From Nitrosospira sp. 56-18 (lineage in GTDB: Bacteria; Pseudomonadota; Gammaproteobacteria; Burkholderiales; Nitrosomonadaceae), in assembly GCA_001899235.1 (NCBI GenBank), contig MKVR01000024.1, positions 1 through 34,791 of the forward strand: a stretch of DNA of 34,791 bases. The letters run 5' to 3'. Under the pieces are notes generated by a model. It did no database searches. It saw nothing but the letters and a program-made list of their open reading frames with translations, and was not told the DNA's origin. This document shows positions 19,224 through 27,993 of this stretch, one piece after another. A program made the translations under genes and the position numbers. Within the stretch, counting starts at the first letter, position 1. Each line of letters opens with the position of its first letter.

Positions 19224-19690
19224 CTGAGATATAGCGTGCCTGTATGCGCGTTGTGCGGGTTCACCGCCAGACCGGGCGATCTCGATCCGCGCTCTCTGCG
19301 CTTTCCGCACGGGAAGGAATTGCCGGCCATGGAATGGCTGCATCGCGCGGCGCCTCCTCCTATCGGACCGAATCAGCCTGGCAGGCGATTATAAGCATTT
19401 ATCCGTCCGCTGACAGGCGGACGGATATGATCCTGCCCGCATCCGGCTGGAAGAGATCAAGACATTTCGCAACCTTGGGATTGTCTCAGGTCAATTCCAT
19501 CAATGAGCAGATAAAAAACCGGATGAACGCGGCCTTTGGCCACGATTACAACTATACCTACCTATTCCCAGGCATGAGAAATGCGTACAGGCGGCGAGCA
19601 GGACCATTCGCACCGCGCTTGACTACGGCGTCGTCTATCTGATCGATGAGAGGTATTGCCGCCTGGAAGTGATGCGGTTATCGCGAAGCC
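19224..19690 (+). pseudogene. DEAD2/Rad3-type DNA helicase, N- and C-terminal remnants
   Basis: Reading across frames recovers both ends of one gene. The N-terminal end is LRYSVPVCALCGFTARPGDLD (to about 19290), then after a shift AREGIAGHGMAASR, then after another shift ADGYDPARIRLEEIKTFR (about 19417-19470), the nuclease-like N-terminal region found in one group of DinG/Rad3-like helicases. This joins directly to the C-terminal end: LSQVNSINEQIKNRM, then TYLFPGM, then one frame later VQAASRTIRTALDYG and VVYLIDERY, the last helicase motifs. The Walker A and DEAH regions in between are missing, so several hundred codons are deleted, with at least three further frameshifts. No product is expected. 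The family name is from recall of these motifs. Confidence 0.75.
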
Positions 19691-20060
19691 TTGCCATCAG
19701 CAAGGCCGCCTTGGCTCGGGCAGTGCAAGCAGGTCCGAACAGGTGTAAGCGGACACGGAAGCGCGGGCTTTGCTGGCTTCGTAAACTGCGGATCTTCCAA
19801 TTCTTCTTATGTCTGGCAGCGCACGGAGCAAGCCTCAGTCGTTCCCGATAATATCCCGATAATAAACGGGAAGCCTGCGGTTTCAGGGGGAGAAAAGCAA
19901 CGCATGGCAATCTGGAATCCAGGCCTTTAATCTTGTTGAATAATTTGGGGAGAACCGGATCATGGCGGAGCTTTCCGGCCTGTCCAGGGAAGAAAACGAG
20001 AAGGATAAAGAAGGAATGCAGTCACGCGAAGCTCTGGATCTTCTGGACCTGCATGACACT
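19691..20060. other. stretch before the egtB remnant, no clear gene
   Basis: It holds a short tandem (CCCGATAATAT, CCCGATAATAA near 19847) flanked by TTCCCG and CGGGAA, and no recognised coding sequence. An ATG at 19962 with GGGGAG nine bases upstream opens a frame that runs into the egtB remnant; its first 33 or so codons are rich in Glu, Lys and Asp and do not resemble EgtB. Whether this chimeric 77-codon frame is translated is unknown. Confidence 0.4.
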
Positions 20061-20195
20061 CAGATGGCACTGCGCGGCGGTTCCTGCGCCACCCCCGCAT
20101 CGTCCATGCGCAAGTCCTGCCGCAATGACTTCGCGCCGCAGGCGCGCTGGCAATTCTCGGGAATCCGCTTCTCTCGCGATGGAGACACTTCGTGA
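20061..20195 (+). pseudogene. egtB: egtB C-terminal remnant
   Basis: The frame ending at 20195 reads [16 protein letters not shown] and then ends [16 protein letters not shown] plus a short tail. This is the C-terminal end of EgtB, the iron-dependent sulfoxide synthase of ergothioneine synthesis (typically LRGGSCATP...RWQFSG.RLARD). The DinB-like domain and nearly all of the formylglycine-generating-enzyme-like domain are absent. The stop codon overlaps the GTG start of egtD (GTGA), keeping the coupling of the original egtB-egtD pair. A full egtB elsewhere in the genome cannot be excluded. Confidence 0.8.
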
Positions 20196-21172
20196 TATCC
20201 GCAACCCAGCCTCACTCCCGATCATATACTTGCCCGACTACCAGGCCGGATATCGCCACAGACGTGCTGGAGGGCCTGTGCCGGGTTCCTAAAAGCCTGC
20301 CGCCCAAGCTGCTCTATGATGCTCGCGGCTCCGCCTTGTTTGAACAGATAACCGACCTGCCGGAGTATTACCCGACGCGGACAGAAGCCGCAATACTGGC
20401 CGCGCATGCGGAGGAGATCTGTTCAAGGCTCGAGCGTGACATTTCCGTCAGCGAGCTGGGAGCCGGCAGCGCGACCAAGACGCGGATTTTGCTGCGCTCC
20501 CTGCTGCATCGCCAATCCACCGTCGATTACTTTCCCCTCGACGTTTCGCACGCCGCGCTGCAGATTGCCAAGGATGAGGTCGAGAACGAATTGGATGCGG
20601 TGACCGTATATCCCCAGATCGGCGATTTCACCGATCTGGCATTTCTCGTCCGGCAGCCTTCTCCACGGCTGGTCCTGTATATCGGATCGAGCATCGGAAA
20701 CCTGGAACAGGCCGATGCCATATCGCTTCTGCAAACCATCGCGGGGCATTTGTCCAGCGGAGACAAGCTGCTTCTGGGGGCGGATCTCGTAAAAGACAGC
20801 GCTGTGCTCAACGCCGCGTACAACGACAGCGCGGGAATAACCGCTTCGTTCAACAAAAATCTGCTCCTGCGCATCAATCGTGAGTTAGGAGGACACTTCG
20901 AGCCCGACGCGTTCTCCCACGTCTCCTTCTGGAATGAACCGGAATCGCGGATCGAACTGCATCTCGAAAGCTTGTGTTCCCAATCGGTTCGGGTCGATGC
21001 GCTCGACGCCACCCTGAATTTTTACCCTGGCGAACGCATCCATACGGAAAACAGCTATAAATACACACTGGAGCGTCTCAAGAATCTTCTACGATACGGC
21101 GGCTTCCAGGTGGAGCATACCTGGACCGACCCAGATTGCTGGTTCGCCGTAAGCCTGGGCGTCGTCGCTTAG
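20192..21172 (+). CDS. egtD: L-histidine N-alpha-methyltransferase
   Basis: It transfers three methyl groups from S-adenosylmethionine to histidine, giving hercynine, the first step of ergothioneine synthesis. The SAM-binding [10 protein letters not shown] is at residues 88-97, YYPTRTE at 59-65 is the substrate-side signature, and LLGADLVKD and the C-terminal [15 protein letters not shown] are also characteristic. The 326 residues cover the full domain. The start is a GTG with GGAG seven bases upstream, overlapping the stop of the egtB remnant. With egtB reduced locally, the cell may stop at hercynine or depend on a second egtB. A MITE-like element lies 59 bases downstream. Confidence 0.93.
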   Translation: MISATQPHSRSYTCPTTRPDIATDVLEGLCRVPKSLPPKLLYDARGSALFEQITDLPEYYPTRTEAAILAAHAEEICSRLERDISVSELGAGSATKTRILLRSLLHRQSTVDYFPLDVSHAALQIAKDEVENELDAVTVYPQIGDFTDLAFLVRQPSPRLVLYIGSSIGNLEQADAISLLQTIAGHLSSGDKLLLGADLVKDSAVLNAAYNDSAGITASFNKNLLLRINRELGGHFEPDAFSHVSFWNEPESRIELHLESLCSQSVRVDALDATLNFYPGERIHTENSYKYTLERLKNLLRYGGFQVEHTWTDPDCWFAVSLGVVA

Positions 21173-21231
21173 ATATTATTTCTCGGCAAGCTGTCTACCC
21201 AAGATAGGAGAGACCGAGGTTGAGGGGTCTA

Positions 21232-21580
21232 GGGAAGCGCTGAATAAATCCTCGCTGAGCGCGTTGCTGGTAAAATCGGGATGATCATAAGACGCGCGAC
21301 AAAGGTCGTAGCTTGGACTACGATGCCAAGGAGCGCAACGCGGTGGCTCCCCAGAGCGTGGCCCGAGGGGCCCCGCGAAAGCGGGGATCGGGCAGCGGAG
21401 AGGATGCTTCGACCGCACCACAGTTTTGTTGGGGCGCAGGCATCCCGCTACGGGGTCGCATCTTCCTTTCGGAAGACGCTGCTCCGCCCTGCGCGGTCGC
21501 ACCATTCGCGTCGTCGCCTTTCGCGCATCCCCTCCCGCAAAGCCACCGCCGCGCCAGCGGAGATTTATTCAGCGCTTCCC
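21232..21580 (+). mobile_element. MITE-like repeat, copy 2 (complete)
   Basis: A 349-bp element bounded by perfect 19-bp inverted repeats: GGGAAGCGCTGAATAAATC at 21232-21250 and its complement at 21562-21580. Similarity continues inward for several more bases (CGCTGAGCGCG against CGCTGGCGCG). The left flank is TA and the right flank TG, so a TA duplication would have one change. It is inverted relative to copies 1 and 3 and lacks about 70 bases that copy 3 has. Open frames cross it, but they differ in phase between copies and encode no transposase. It lies between egtD and the glycosyltransferase gene. Confidence 0.85.
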
Positions 21581-21715
21581 TGGGTTACTATTACACTGGG
21601 GATAAAGTGATGAAAATAGAATAGTTAGCGCTATCTACCCAAAAAGGCTGAACCGTCATCGGTAGATAATCTTGCATAACCTTCATAGTTAGATTGTTCG
21701 GTGTAGGAAATCAAT

Positions 21716-22399
21716 ATGTCCAAAATCAGTATCCTGATGCTCACGCACAATGCGCCGGAGCATGTGAAGCTAAGTATTCACTCGGTACGTGAACACACAA
21801 AAGATGTCGGTTACGAACTCGTTGTAGTGGATAACGCATCAGAAGCCGAAACAGTCTCGTTGGTTACAAATCTGCATGCAGAAGGACTGATCGATACGCT
21901 CAAACTGCTTGACTACAACTCGCTCTTTGCCGAGGGCAACAATATTGCGGCAAAGCTCGCCTCGACTGACAGCAGTTATTTCCTGCTGCTCAATAGTGAC
22001 ATCGAGGTCAAAAGCCCCGATTGGTTGTCGCATCTTCTCGCGGCACATAAACGCGGCATTACCTCCTACGGTATTGCGGGAAACCCTTGGGGAAGCGTCG
22101 GTAATGACCCGGGTAAGATCCCACTTCGCGTCGATGGTTTCTGTCTCCTGATAGACCGTGATTTGTACGAAAAAACGCCACTCGACGAAAAACATCAGTG
22201 GTGGTACGCTGTAACGAAACAGCAAGCCAGATTGCTGCAGGAAGGCTGGAGTGTTCAGGGATACGCATCGCATGAACAGTGGTTGCATCACTTCGGCGGA
22301 AAAAGCGGGACCGCCTTTAAATCCGCACAAGGGATGAACGTATCCCAGGAAGAAGTATGCGCATGGTTTAACGGCAAATCCGCCCGGATACTTGCATAA
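21716..22399 (+). CDS. family 2 glycosyltransferase
   Basis: A 227-residue GT-A-fold glycosyltransferase. The N-terminal ISILMLTHNAPEHVKLSI, ELVVVDNAS and the metal-binding LLNSDIEV (an NSD variant of DXD) are diagnostic. It lacks membrane helices and is short, with no obvious accessory domain. The start has GGA about nine bases upstream. It and the next gene are visibly richer in A and T than the biosynthetic block and stand between a MITE-like element and terC, which suggests acquired surface-polysaccharide genes. Donor and acceptor sugars cannot be inferred. Confidence 0.85.
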   Translation: MSKISILMLTHNAPEHVKLSIHSVREHTKDVGYELVVVDNASEAETVSLVTNLHAEGLIDTLKLLDYNSLFAEGNNIAAKLASTDSSYFLLLNSDIEVKSPDWLSHLLAAHKRGITSYGIAGNPWGSVGNDPGKIPLRVDGFCLLIDRDLYEKTPLDEKHQWWYAVTKQQARLLQEGWSVQGYASHEQWLHHFGGKSGTAFKSAQGMNVSQEEVCAWFNGKSARILA

Positions 22400-22556
22400 T
22401 TATCTTTCCATAAAATTACGGTAATGAGTCCCATTATAGGGTGACAATACCGCGCGCATAATGGCGGATACAACACACCTCCGCCGGCTCATCCCGTTTT
22501 TTACCAGAAAAAGCAAAACTCTCCCAAAGTTTCAAATATAGTTTCGGGGATGTCGA

Positions 22557-23231
22557 ATGCATACTTCCGCAATGATCAATTGTCAAAGTTTTTTTGAAAC
22601 TTATGCGAAATCGTTCAGTAATGAGAACGTTAGGGTTATCGAGATAGGTTCGCAAAATATCAACGGAAGTTTGCGAACCCTGTCTCCTCAGGGCTTTGAA
22701 TATATTGGAGTGGATTTTGTTGCTGGCGAAGGTGTCGACGTAATACTGGATGACCCTTACAAGTTGCCATTCGATTCTGGCTCTGCCGATATCGTGCTCT
22801 CAAGCTCCTGCTTTGAACATTCCGAAATGTTCTGGATTATTTTTTTAGAAATATTAAGAGTACTAAAATCGAAAGGCCTCTTTTATCTCAACGTTCCATC
22901 TAACGGACCTTTCCATCGCTATCCGGTAGATTGCTGGAGATTTTATCCAGATAGTGGTCGAGCTTTGGTAGCCTGGGCAAAACGAAATGGCATAAACGCA
23001 GCGCTGCTTGAATCATATACGAGCGTTCAAGTCGAAGATGTCTGGAACGACTTTGTAGCTGTTTTCGCCAGAGACGAAAGATTCGTTTCCGAGTTTCCCC
23101 GAAGAATTCTAGACGATAAAGAAGATATGACTAACGGCCTTCTGTATCATAAGGAGGAATTTATCAGGCGGGAGCGTCTACCGGAAGATCAAAAGAAGCT
23201 TCTCGCCATCTCAGAACTCCAGTCAACTTAA
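22557..23231 (+). CDS. class I SAM-dependent methyltransferase
   Basis: A 224-residue protein with a Rossmann methyltransferase core: motif I VIEIGSQNINGS, an acidic residue after the second strand (YIGVDFV), then DDPYKLPF and ADIVLSSSCFEH, then LRVLKSKGLFYLNVPS. This is the methyltransf_11/25 layout common in polysaccharide and glycan-modifying clusters. HRYPVDCWRFYPDSG is a feature of sugar- or lipid-linked relatives. The start is supported by GGGGA six bases before the ATG. It follows the glycosyltransferase by 157 bases on the same strand and shares its AT-rich character. The substrate is unknown. Confidence 0.8.
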   Translation: MHTSAMINCQSFFETYAKSFSNENVRVIEIGSQNINGSLRTLSPQGFEYIGVDFVAGEGVDVILDDPYKLPFDSGSADIVLSSSCFEHSEMFWIIFLEILRVLKSKGLFYLNVPSNGPFHRYPVDCWRFYPDSGRALVAWAKRNGINAALLESYTSVQVEDVWNDFVAVFARDERFVSEFPRRILDDKEDMTNGLLYHKEEFIRRERLPEDQKKLLAISELQST

Positions 23232-23585
23232 ATCAGCTCTGTCGAAGGCCAATTTTTGCTCCTTTGATGTGTTAATGGAACCCGGTCTCCCGTCGAATAG
23301 CGCTCTCCCCCGCTGCTCTTCACATGATTCGTTGCGTGATTCATGTGCGCCAAAATGACGGGCAGCTTCTGACTGATCCCTTCCAGAAAATTCCCTGCCT
23401 CTTATCCCTGGGCTTCGCATTCCTCGCGGAACCAATATTGAATATCAGGATAAAATCGGTTTTAAGCGGAAAATGCCATGCCTCCACGTCAACCGATTCA
23501 ACAGATCATCATGGCTCAATACTGTTCTGGCACAAGTCCGGGATGAATGGGACAATAACCGGTTCAGGATAAAGAGGGGAAGCGG
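23232..23585. other. gap before terC, no supported gene
   Basis: No gene can be supported. On the minus strand two overlapping open stretches (about 23223-23435 and, in another frame, about 23226-23400) look mildly coding-like but have no good start or ribosome site and match nothing I know; they could be remains of a gene. The plus strand ends with AGAGGGGAAGC, the terC ribosome site. Confidence 0.4.
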
Positions 23586-24344
23586 ATGTTCGAGTGGCTG
23601 GCCAGCCCGGAAGCGTGGATAGCACTGGTGACCTTGACTGCACTGGAAATCGTGCTGGGAATCGACAATATTATCTTCATCTCGATTCTCGTAGGCCGCA
23701 TTCCTGAAGCGCAGCGGGATTTTGCCAGAAGAATGGGCCTTGGACTGGCCATGCTGACCCGTCTGGGTCTGCTTTTCTCCATCTCGTGGGTCATGAGCTT
23801 GACTGCACCCTGGTTTACGATCCTTGGCAATTCCATTTCGGGCCGGGACATCGTTCTGATCGGAGGCGGGTTGTTCCTGCTTTTCAAGGCAACTCATGAA
23901 ATACATAACAGCATGGAAGGGGTCGACGAAGGCAGTCACGCAGTCGTGGCCAACAGCATGGGAATGGTTTTATTGCAGATTGCCGTTCTGGACATCGTTT
24001 TCTCGCTCGATTCAGTCATCACGGCCGTTGGCCTGGTCGATCATGTCTCGCTGATGGCCATCGCCATCGTACTGGCGGTGCTGGTTATGCTGATGGCTGC
24101 CAAGCCGATAGGAGATTTTGTCGATGCCCACCCCACCATCAAAATTCTCGCCCTTTCATTTCTGATACTCGTGGGGGTAACGCTCATCGTCGAGGGTTTT
24201 GATATCCACGTGCCCAAAGGCTATATCTATTTCGCCATGGCATTTTCTGTTGGCGTGGAATTTCTCAATCTGCGGATGCGCAAGAAAAAGGCTCTCAGAC
24301 GACTGCACAAGCGGACTCCTGATATCGATGTCGATATTGACTGA
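23586..24344 (+). CDS. TerC family integral membrane protein
   Basis: A 252-residue membrane protein with about seven hydrophobic segments, of the TerC/YkoY group linked to metal-ion (mainly manganese) export and to tellurite resistance loci. The signature GIDNIIFISILVGRIPE follows the first helix and LDSVITAVGLVDH lies in the second half, giving the two conserved acidic membrane motifs. The C-terminus ends in a short basic and acidic tail. An AGGGGAAG ribosome site precedes the ATG. No other ter genes are nearby, so a tellurite-specific role is not indicated. mnmC starts 21 bases downstream and may be co-transcribed. Confidence 0.92.
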   Translation: MFEWLASPEAWIALVTLTALEIVLGIDNIIFISILVGRIPEAQRDFARRMGLGLAMLTRLGLLFSISWVMSLTAPWFTILGNSISGRDIVLIGGGLFLLFKATHEIHNSMEGVDEGSHAVVANSMGMVLLQIAVLDIVFSLDSVITAVGLVDHVSLMAIAIVLAVLVMLMAAKPIGDFVDAHPTIKILALSFLILVGVTLIVEGFDIHVPKGYIYFAMAFSVGVEFLNLRMRKKKALRRLHKRTPDIDVDID

Positions 24345-24365
24345 TCCAGATCCAGCCAGTGCTGA

Positions 24366-26231
24366 ATGCTGAATTTTCGCGCAGACATCGAGTGGGTGAA
24401 CGGGCAACCGTTTTCGCGCCGCTACGGCGATATCTATTTCTCGAGAGAGGGAGGGCTGGCGGAGAAACGCCACGTCTTTTTGGATGGCAATAACCTTCGG
24501 GAACGTTTTGCCTCACTGGGGTGCAGGCAGACATTCACCATAGGCGAGACAGGCTTTGGCATAGGCCTTAATTTCCTGTGCGCACGACAATTATTCGAAG
24601 AAACCGCCAACGCAGGCAGTAGCCTCGACTATTTCAGCGTGGAGAAATACCCGCTGGATGAGCGCGAACTGGAACAGGCGCTCGCGCCATGGCCGGAATT
24701 TCGACGATACGCAGTGGAATTGATCCAGCGCTGGCGTCGCCGTGTCCCTGGCTGGAACCGGTGGAGTTTTGCGAATGGCCGTGTCCGGCTCACGCTGGTG
24801 ATCGACGATGCGCTGACGGCGTTGCCCGAAGCTTCCGCGTCTGTCGATGCCTGGTTTCTCGACGGATTTGCCCCCTCGCATAATCCTGAGCTCTGGACGC
24901 AACCCGTGTGCGAGAGCATCGTATCCGCCTCGAGGTCCGGCACCACTTTTTCCACCTACACCTGTACCGGCTGGGTGCGGCGCAGCCTGGAAAAGGCCGG
25001 TTTCCAGGTCGACAAGGTTCCGGGCTTCGGCCGCAAACGCGAAATGCTCCGGGGATGTCTGCCTGGGGCAGCGAATCCCTCATCGCCTCCGGCGACAGCC
25101 ATTGTAATCGGCGCGGGCCTCGCGGGTTGCAGCGTGGCTTCCGCCCTGGCGGCCCGCGGCGTTGCCGTATCGCTCATCGAGCAGGCGCCGCGCCTTGCGG
25201 CCGCCGCCTCCGGAAATTCCCTGGGCATCCTCCATGCCCGCCTGAGTGCGGGAATGAGCCCGCTGCAGCGCTTCGTTCTTGCCTCGTACGGATATGCTCT
25301 TGCCTTGCTCGACGAAAAGCTGCCCGTGGACGGAATTGCACGCGCGGAATGCGGAGAATTGCAGCTTGCCTTCTCGGATGACGAAACCAAGCGTATCGAC
25401 AAACTGGCAGCGCTTGATTGGCCCCCGCACATCTTGCAACATGTCGGGCCGGCAGACGCATCGAACCTGGCTGGCCTAAAGCTCGCACATGGCGGCTTGT
25501 GGTTCCCTGCAGGAGGATGGGTCGTACCGGCAAGCGTGTGCGAAGTACTAGCGGCTGATCCCCGGATCACGCAACGGCTGGGCTGCAGCGCAGATTCGCT
25601 GGCCTGGAAAAAAGATACCGATGCAGGATGGCATGTGGCAGGCCAGGATCAGAATGGACAATCCTGGGAGCAAGCCGCTCAGATAGTGGCGGTTTGCACA
25701 AGTTACCAGGTGAAGAACTTCAAACCGCTGGCAGACTTTCCGCTGACGCCGGTCAGGGGACAGATTACCGCGCTGCCCGTCACGCCACCCAGCAAAAATT
25801 TGCGCACTATTGTGAGCGCTCGCGCTTACCTGTCTCCCGGGGTTGCGGGCACACATGTGGCCGGCGCCACGCATGGCTTCAACGATGTGTCGCTCGAACT
25901 GCGAACCTGCGATCACCTGGAAAACCTGCACAAGCTCTCCGAAATCTCTCCGGCCCTCGTGAAGGCATGGGATAACGATACGCTCCATCCCGCCCGGCTC
26001 GGAGGCCGCGCATCGGTGCGTGCCTCGCTTCCGGGCGCTATGCCGCTGGCCGGCGAATTTCTCCCCGGGTTATTTACGAGTCTGGGGCACGGCACGCGCG
26101 GCCTGCTGACCGCCGGGCTCTGCGGAGAATTGATCGCAGCAGCAGCTTGCAAGCAACTGCTCCCCCTGCCGGGGGCGTTGTCCAGAGCGCTGAATCCGGC
26201 TGTGCGGCACGCAAGCCGCACCGCTCGCTGA
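24366..26231 (+). CDS. mnmC: bifunctional tRNA mnm5s2U34 synthesis protein MnmC
   Basis: It completes 5-methylaminomethyl-2-thiouridine at the wobble position of tRNAs for Lys, Glu and Gln. Both domains are present: an N-terminal methyltransferase (about residues 1-235; SAM loop GETGFGIGLNFL, then YFSVEKYPL and WFLDGFAPSHNP) and a C-terminal FAD-dependent oxidoreductase opening with AIVIGAGLAGCSVASALA. LGHGTRGLLTAGLCGELIAA near the C-terminus closes the FAD fold. The 621-residue length is close to other two-domain MnmC proteins. It begins 21 bases after terC. Confidence 0.95.
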   Translation: MLNFRADIEWVNGQPFSRRYGDIYFSREGGLAEKRHVFLDGNNLRERFASLGCRQTFTIGETGFGIGLNFLCARQLFEETANAGSSLDYFSVEKYPLDERELEQALAPWPEFRRYAVELIQRWRRRVPGWNRWSFANGRVRLTLVIDDALTALPEASASVDAWFLDGFAPSHNPELWTQPVCESIVSASRSGTTFSTYTCTGWVRRSLEKAGFQVDKVPGFGRKREMLRGCLPGAANPSSPPATAIVIGAGLAGCSVASALAARGVAVSLIEQAPRLAAAASGNSLGILHARLSAGMSPLQRFVLASYGYALALLDEKLPVDGIARAECGELQLAFSDDETKRIDKLAALDWPPHILQHVGPADASNLAGLKLAHGGLWFPAGGWVVPASVCEVLAADPRITQRLGCSADSLAWKKDTDAGWHVAGQDQNGQSWEQAAQIVAVCTSYQVKNFKPLADFPLTPVRGQITALPVTPPSKNLRTIVSARAYLSPGVAGTHVAGATHGFNDVSLELRTCDHLENLHKLSEISPALVKAWDNDTLHPARLGGRASVRASLPGAMPLAGEFLPGLFTSLGHGTRGLLTAGLCGELIAAAACKQLLPLPGALSRALNPAVRHASRTAR

Positions 26232-26308
26232 TTGAGTGCCAAGTGCTGAAACTGGAAAACAGGGGAAAAGAGGAATGGCGGAGAAAAGTGATATACAGCC
26301 GGGATAGC

Positions 26309-26524
26309 TTAGTCTTTCGCGTTCATCCTGATACGAGCTTGCGCATCGGCCTTATTGAGAGCCGAGATCTGGCGGCCGAACGCATCCCGTGTTTTCCTGT
26401 CGGCCTGGGCGCTCTTGATGCTGCGCTCGCACCTCCAGCGTTTTCCCGTTTTTGTCACCACCAGGCGCATCTCGTCTCGCGTATGGGGAATATGGCAATG
26501 ATAGCAATAGATAGTGTTAGGCAT
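26309..26524 (-). CDS. small Cys-containing hypothetical protein
   Basis: A 71-residue protein that I cannot assign to a named family. The N-terminal half has a metal-site look: Cys7 and Cys10 (YCYHCH), His11/His14 and Cys32 (RWRCERS). The C-terminal half is helical and rich in Ala, Lys and Arg. Codon use and composition look like a real gene. It is a lone minus-strand gene after mnmC, with only a weak GAG before the ATG. A zinc-ribbon-like nucleic acid binding role is possible but not shown. Confidence 0.6.
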   Translation of the reverse strand: MPNTIYCYHCHIPHTRDEMRLVVTKTGKRWRCERSIKSAQADRKTRDAFGRQISALNKADAQARIRMNAKD

Positions 26525-26769
26525 GCTCGTGTTGGAAATATTGGCTTAAGTGCAGATGCTGCCTGATATCAGCAGGAAAACGGGATTGGGTTTTTGCATC
26601 CAGGGCATTCTGATTGGGAAATCAGCCCTTGTCAGTTTATCATGAATCGGCTGGTTAAATCACGAAAAACCATGCGCGGCAAACATCGGGCTGGCGGCCC
26701 GGCTTCGGACGAGCGGCTGATCTCGAGATTGTTTGCTCTCCACGGAAATCTCGGGACTATTTTCCTTTT

Positions 26770-27993
26770 TCACCTTTCGGCTCCTTCCTTTTCCATATAT
26801 CCATATACGGCTCGAATAAAACGGCCGTTTATCCTGTGATAGATTTTTTGCAGAATGACATAACCCCAGGCGGGCATCGCGCTTTTACAAAACCTGACGA
26901 TCACTGATACGAGCAACACCCAGATCCGGGTATACAAAGCAGCAGAGAAAAAGTTATCGGGAAGGTGTTTCCAGATCTGATAGCGATTTAGAATCAGGTC
27001 CATCACTCCTATTCTGGAATAGTGCGATAGCACGATGTGCGCCGGATATCGATAGTCGCCAGGATAGGGGTAGGCAATCTCTTCTCCCGAAAGAAAGTAT
27101 CTCCTTATTGCAGGAGCCCAGTCATCGCCAAAATATTTGGTATGATCTATCCATAAAGTCGGCCGCATATCCGCCTCGAAAAAATACAATCTTCCATCCT
27201 GCCCGGACCGGATGCTGCTGATATTGGCAAAGCCGTCGGCTCCAAGCGCCTTTCCGAGCAGACTTAGCTGATCAAAAATCTCCTTTTCCAGGAAAGCAAG
27301 CTGCGTATATCTTCTGACCGAAGTCGGCCCGAACCGGTATTGGTATCTTTCCACCATGGAGCAGGCAAAATGGATGAGCGCGCCGTTCTGGTAAAATGCT
27401 TCGAACGACACCTCGCTACCCATGATTTTCCTTTGCGCCAGGACGGGGTAGACATGCGGTTTGCTCGATATCACCCCGAGATCGCTTTCGTTTGCGCATT
27501 CAAACACCCCTCTTCCGCCTGTGGATGAGTCCAGTTTTATGACGACCGGATAGCCAAGCATGGCTAGAGACGCCTTTAGTTCCTGCTCGTTATTGGCTAT
27601 CGCGTAGCCGGGCGTGTTGATTCCGCTTTTATCCAGTAACAGCGACAGGCCGATCTTCGAAAAAATATGGCCGAGATGCTCCTTCGATATGACCGGCAGC
27701 AGCTTCGCCTTCTCCTCTTCATGCAGATCGGAATGCAATATCGCGCCTAGTGTCGGATCATCCGTTACCACAACCAGCGAATAGTGTTTCCTGGACTGAT
27801 CGACCGCCGCTTTTATCAGGGTGTCATCGTTTTGCGCAAAAACGTAGTTCCGTATCGATCCATTGTGCTTCAAGGAATCGTTGATGGAAATGATATCGAC
27901 GGCAAAGCCAGCACGGGCCAGCAGTTCCAGGGTCACTGCCATGAAATCTGGCCAGTGGCCGCCGATTAAAAGCGCTTCGAGCTTATGCATCGC
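26770..27993 (-). CDS. ATP-grasp domain protein
   Basis: A 407-residue protein of the ATP-grasp superfamily (carbamoyl-phosphate-synthase-like). YPVVIKLDSSTGGRGV is the ATP-binding lysine and glycine-rich loop; FFEADMRPTLWID carries the metal-binding acidic residue of the C-terminal subdomain. The N-terminus (EALLIGGHWPDFMAVTLELL) is a Rossmann-like pre-ATP-grasp fold. The last 80 or so residues include a hydrophobic stretch (YTRIWVLLVSVIVRF) that may touch the membrane. Such proteins ligate an amino acid or similar group to a carboxylate; the substrate is unknown. The open frame extends to a GTG at 28038, but MHKLEALLIG at 27993 gives a more natural N-terminus. No biosynthetic partners are adjacent. 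Confidence 0.75.
   Translation of the reverse strand, partial: AMHKLEALLIGGHWPDFMAVTLELLARAGFAVDIISINDSLKHNGSIRNYVFAQNDDTLIKAAVDQSRKHYSLVVVTDDPTLGAILHSDLHEEEKAKLLPVISKEHLGHIFSKIGLSLLLDKSGINTPGYAIANNEQELKASLAMLGYPVVIKLDSSTGGRGVFECANESDLGVISSKPHVYPVLAQRKIMGSEVSFEAFYQNGALIHFACSMVERYQYRFGPTSVRRYTQLAFLEKEIFDQLSLLGKALGADGFANISSIRSGQDGRLYFFEADMRPTLWIDHTKYFGDDWAPAIRRYFLSGEEIAYPYPGDYRYPAHIVLSHYSRIGVMDLILNRYQIWKHLPDNFFSAALYTRIWVLLVSVIVRFCKSAMPAWGYVILQKIYHRINGRFIRAVYGYMEKEGAER

Noticed and set aside
21281-21624. Overlapping open frames in MITE-like copy 2 and similar ones in copy 3 as a small conserved protein
   Set aside because: The frames share blocks such as APQSVARG but shift phase between copies and lack ribosome sites; the DNA, not the protein, is conserved.
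23223-23435. 70-codon minus-strand frame before terC
   Set aside because: No ribosome site and no family match; a second frame across the same bases looks equally coding-like, so neither can be supported.
26600-26640. Hairpin CTGATT-GGGA-AATCAG as a terminator
   Set aside because: No T-run follows on either strand and no gene ends next to it in the right direction.
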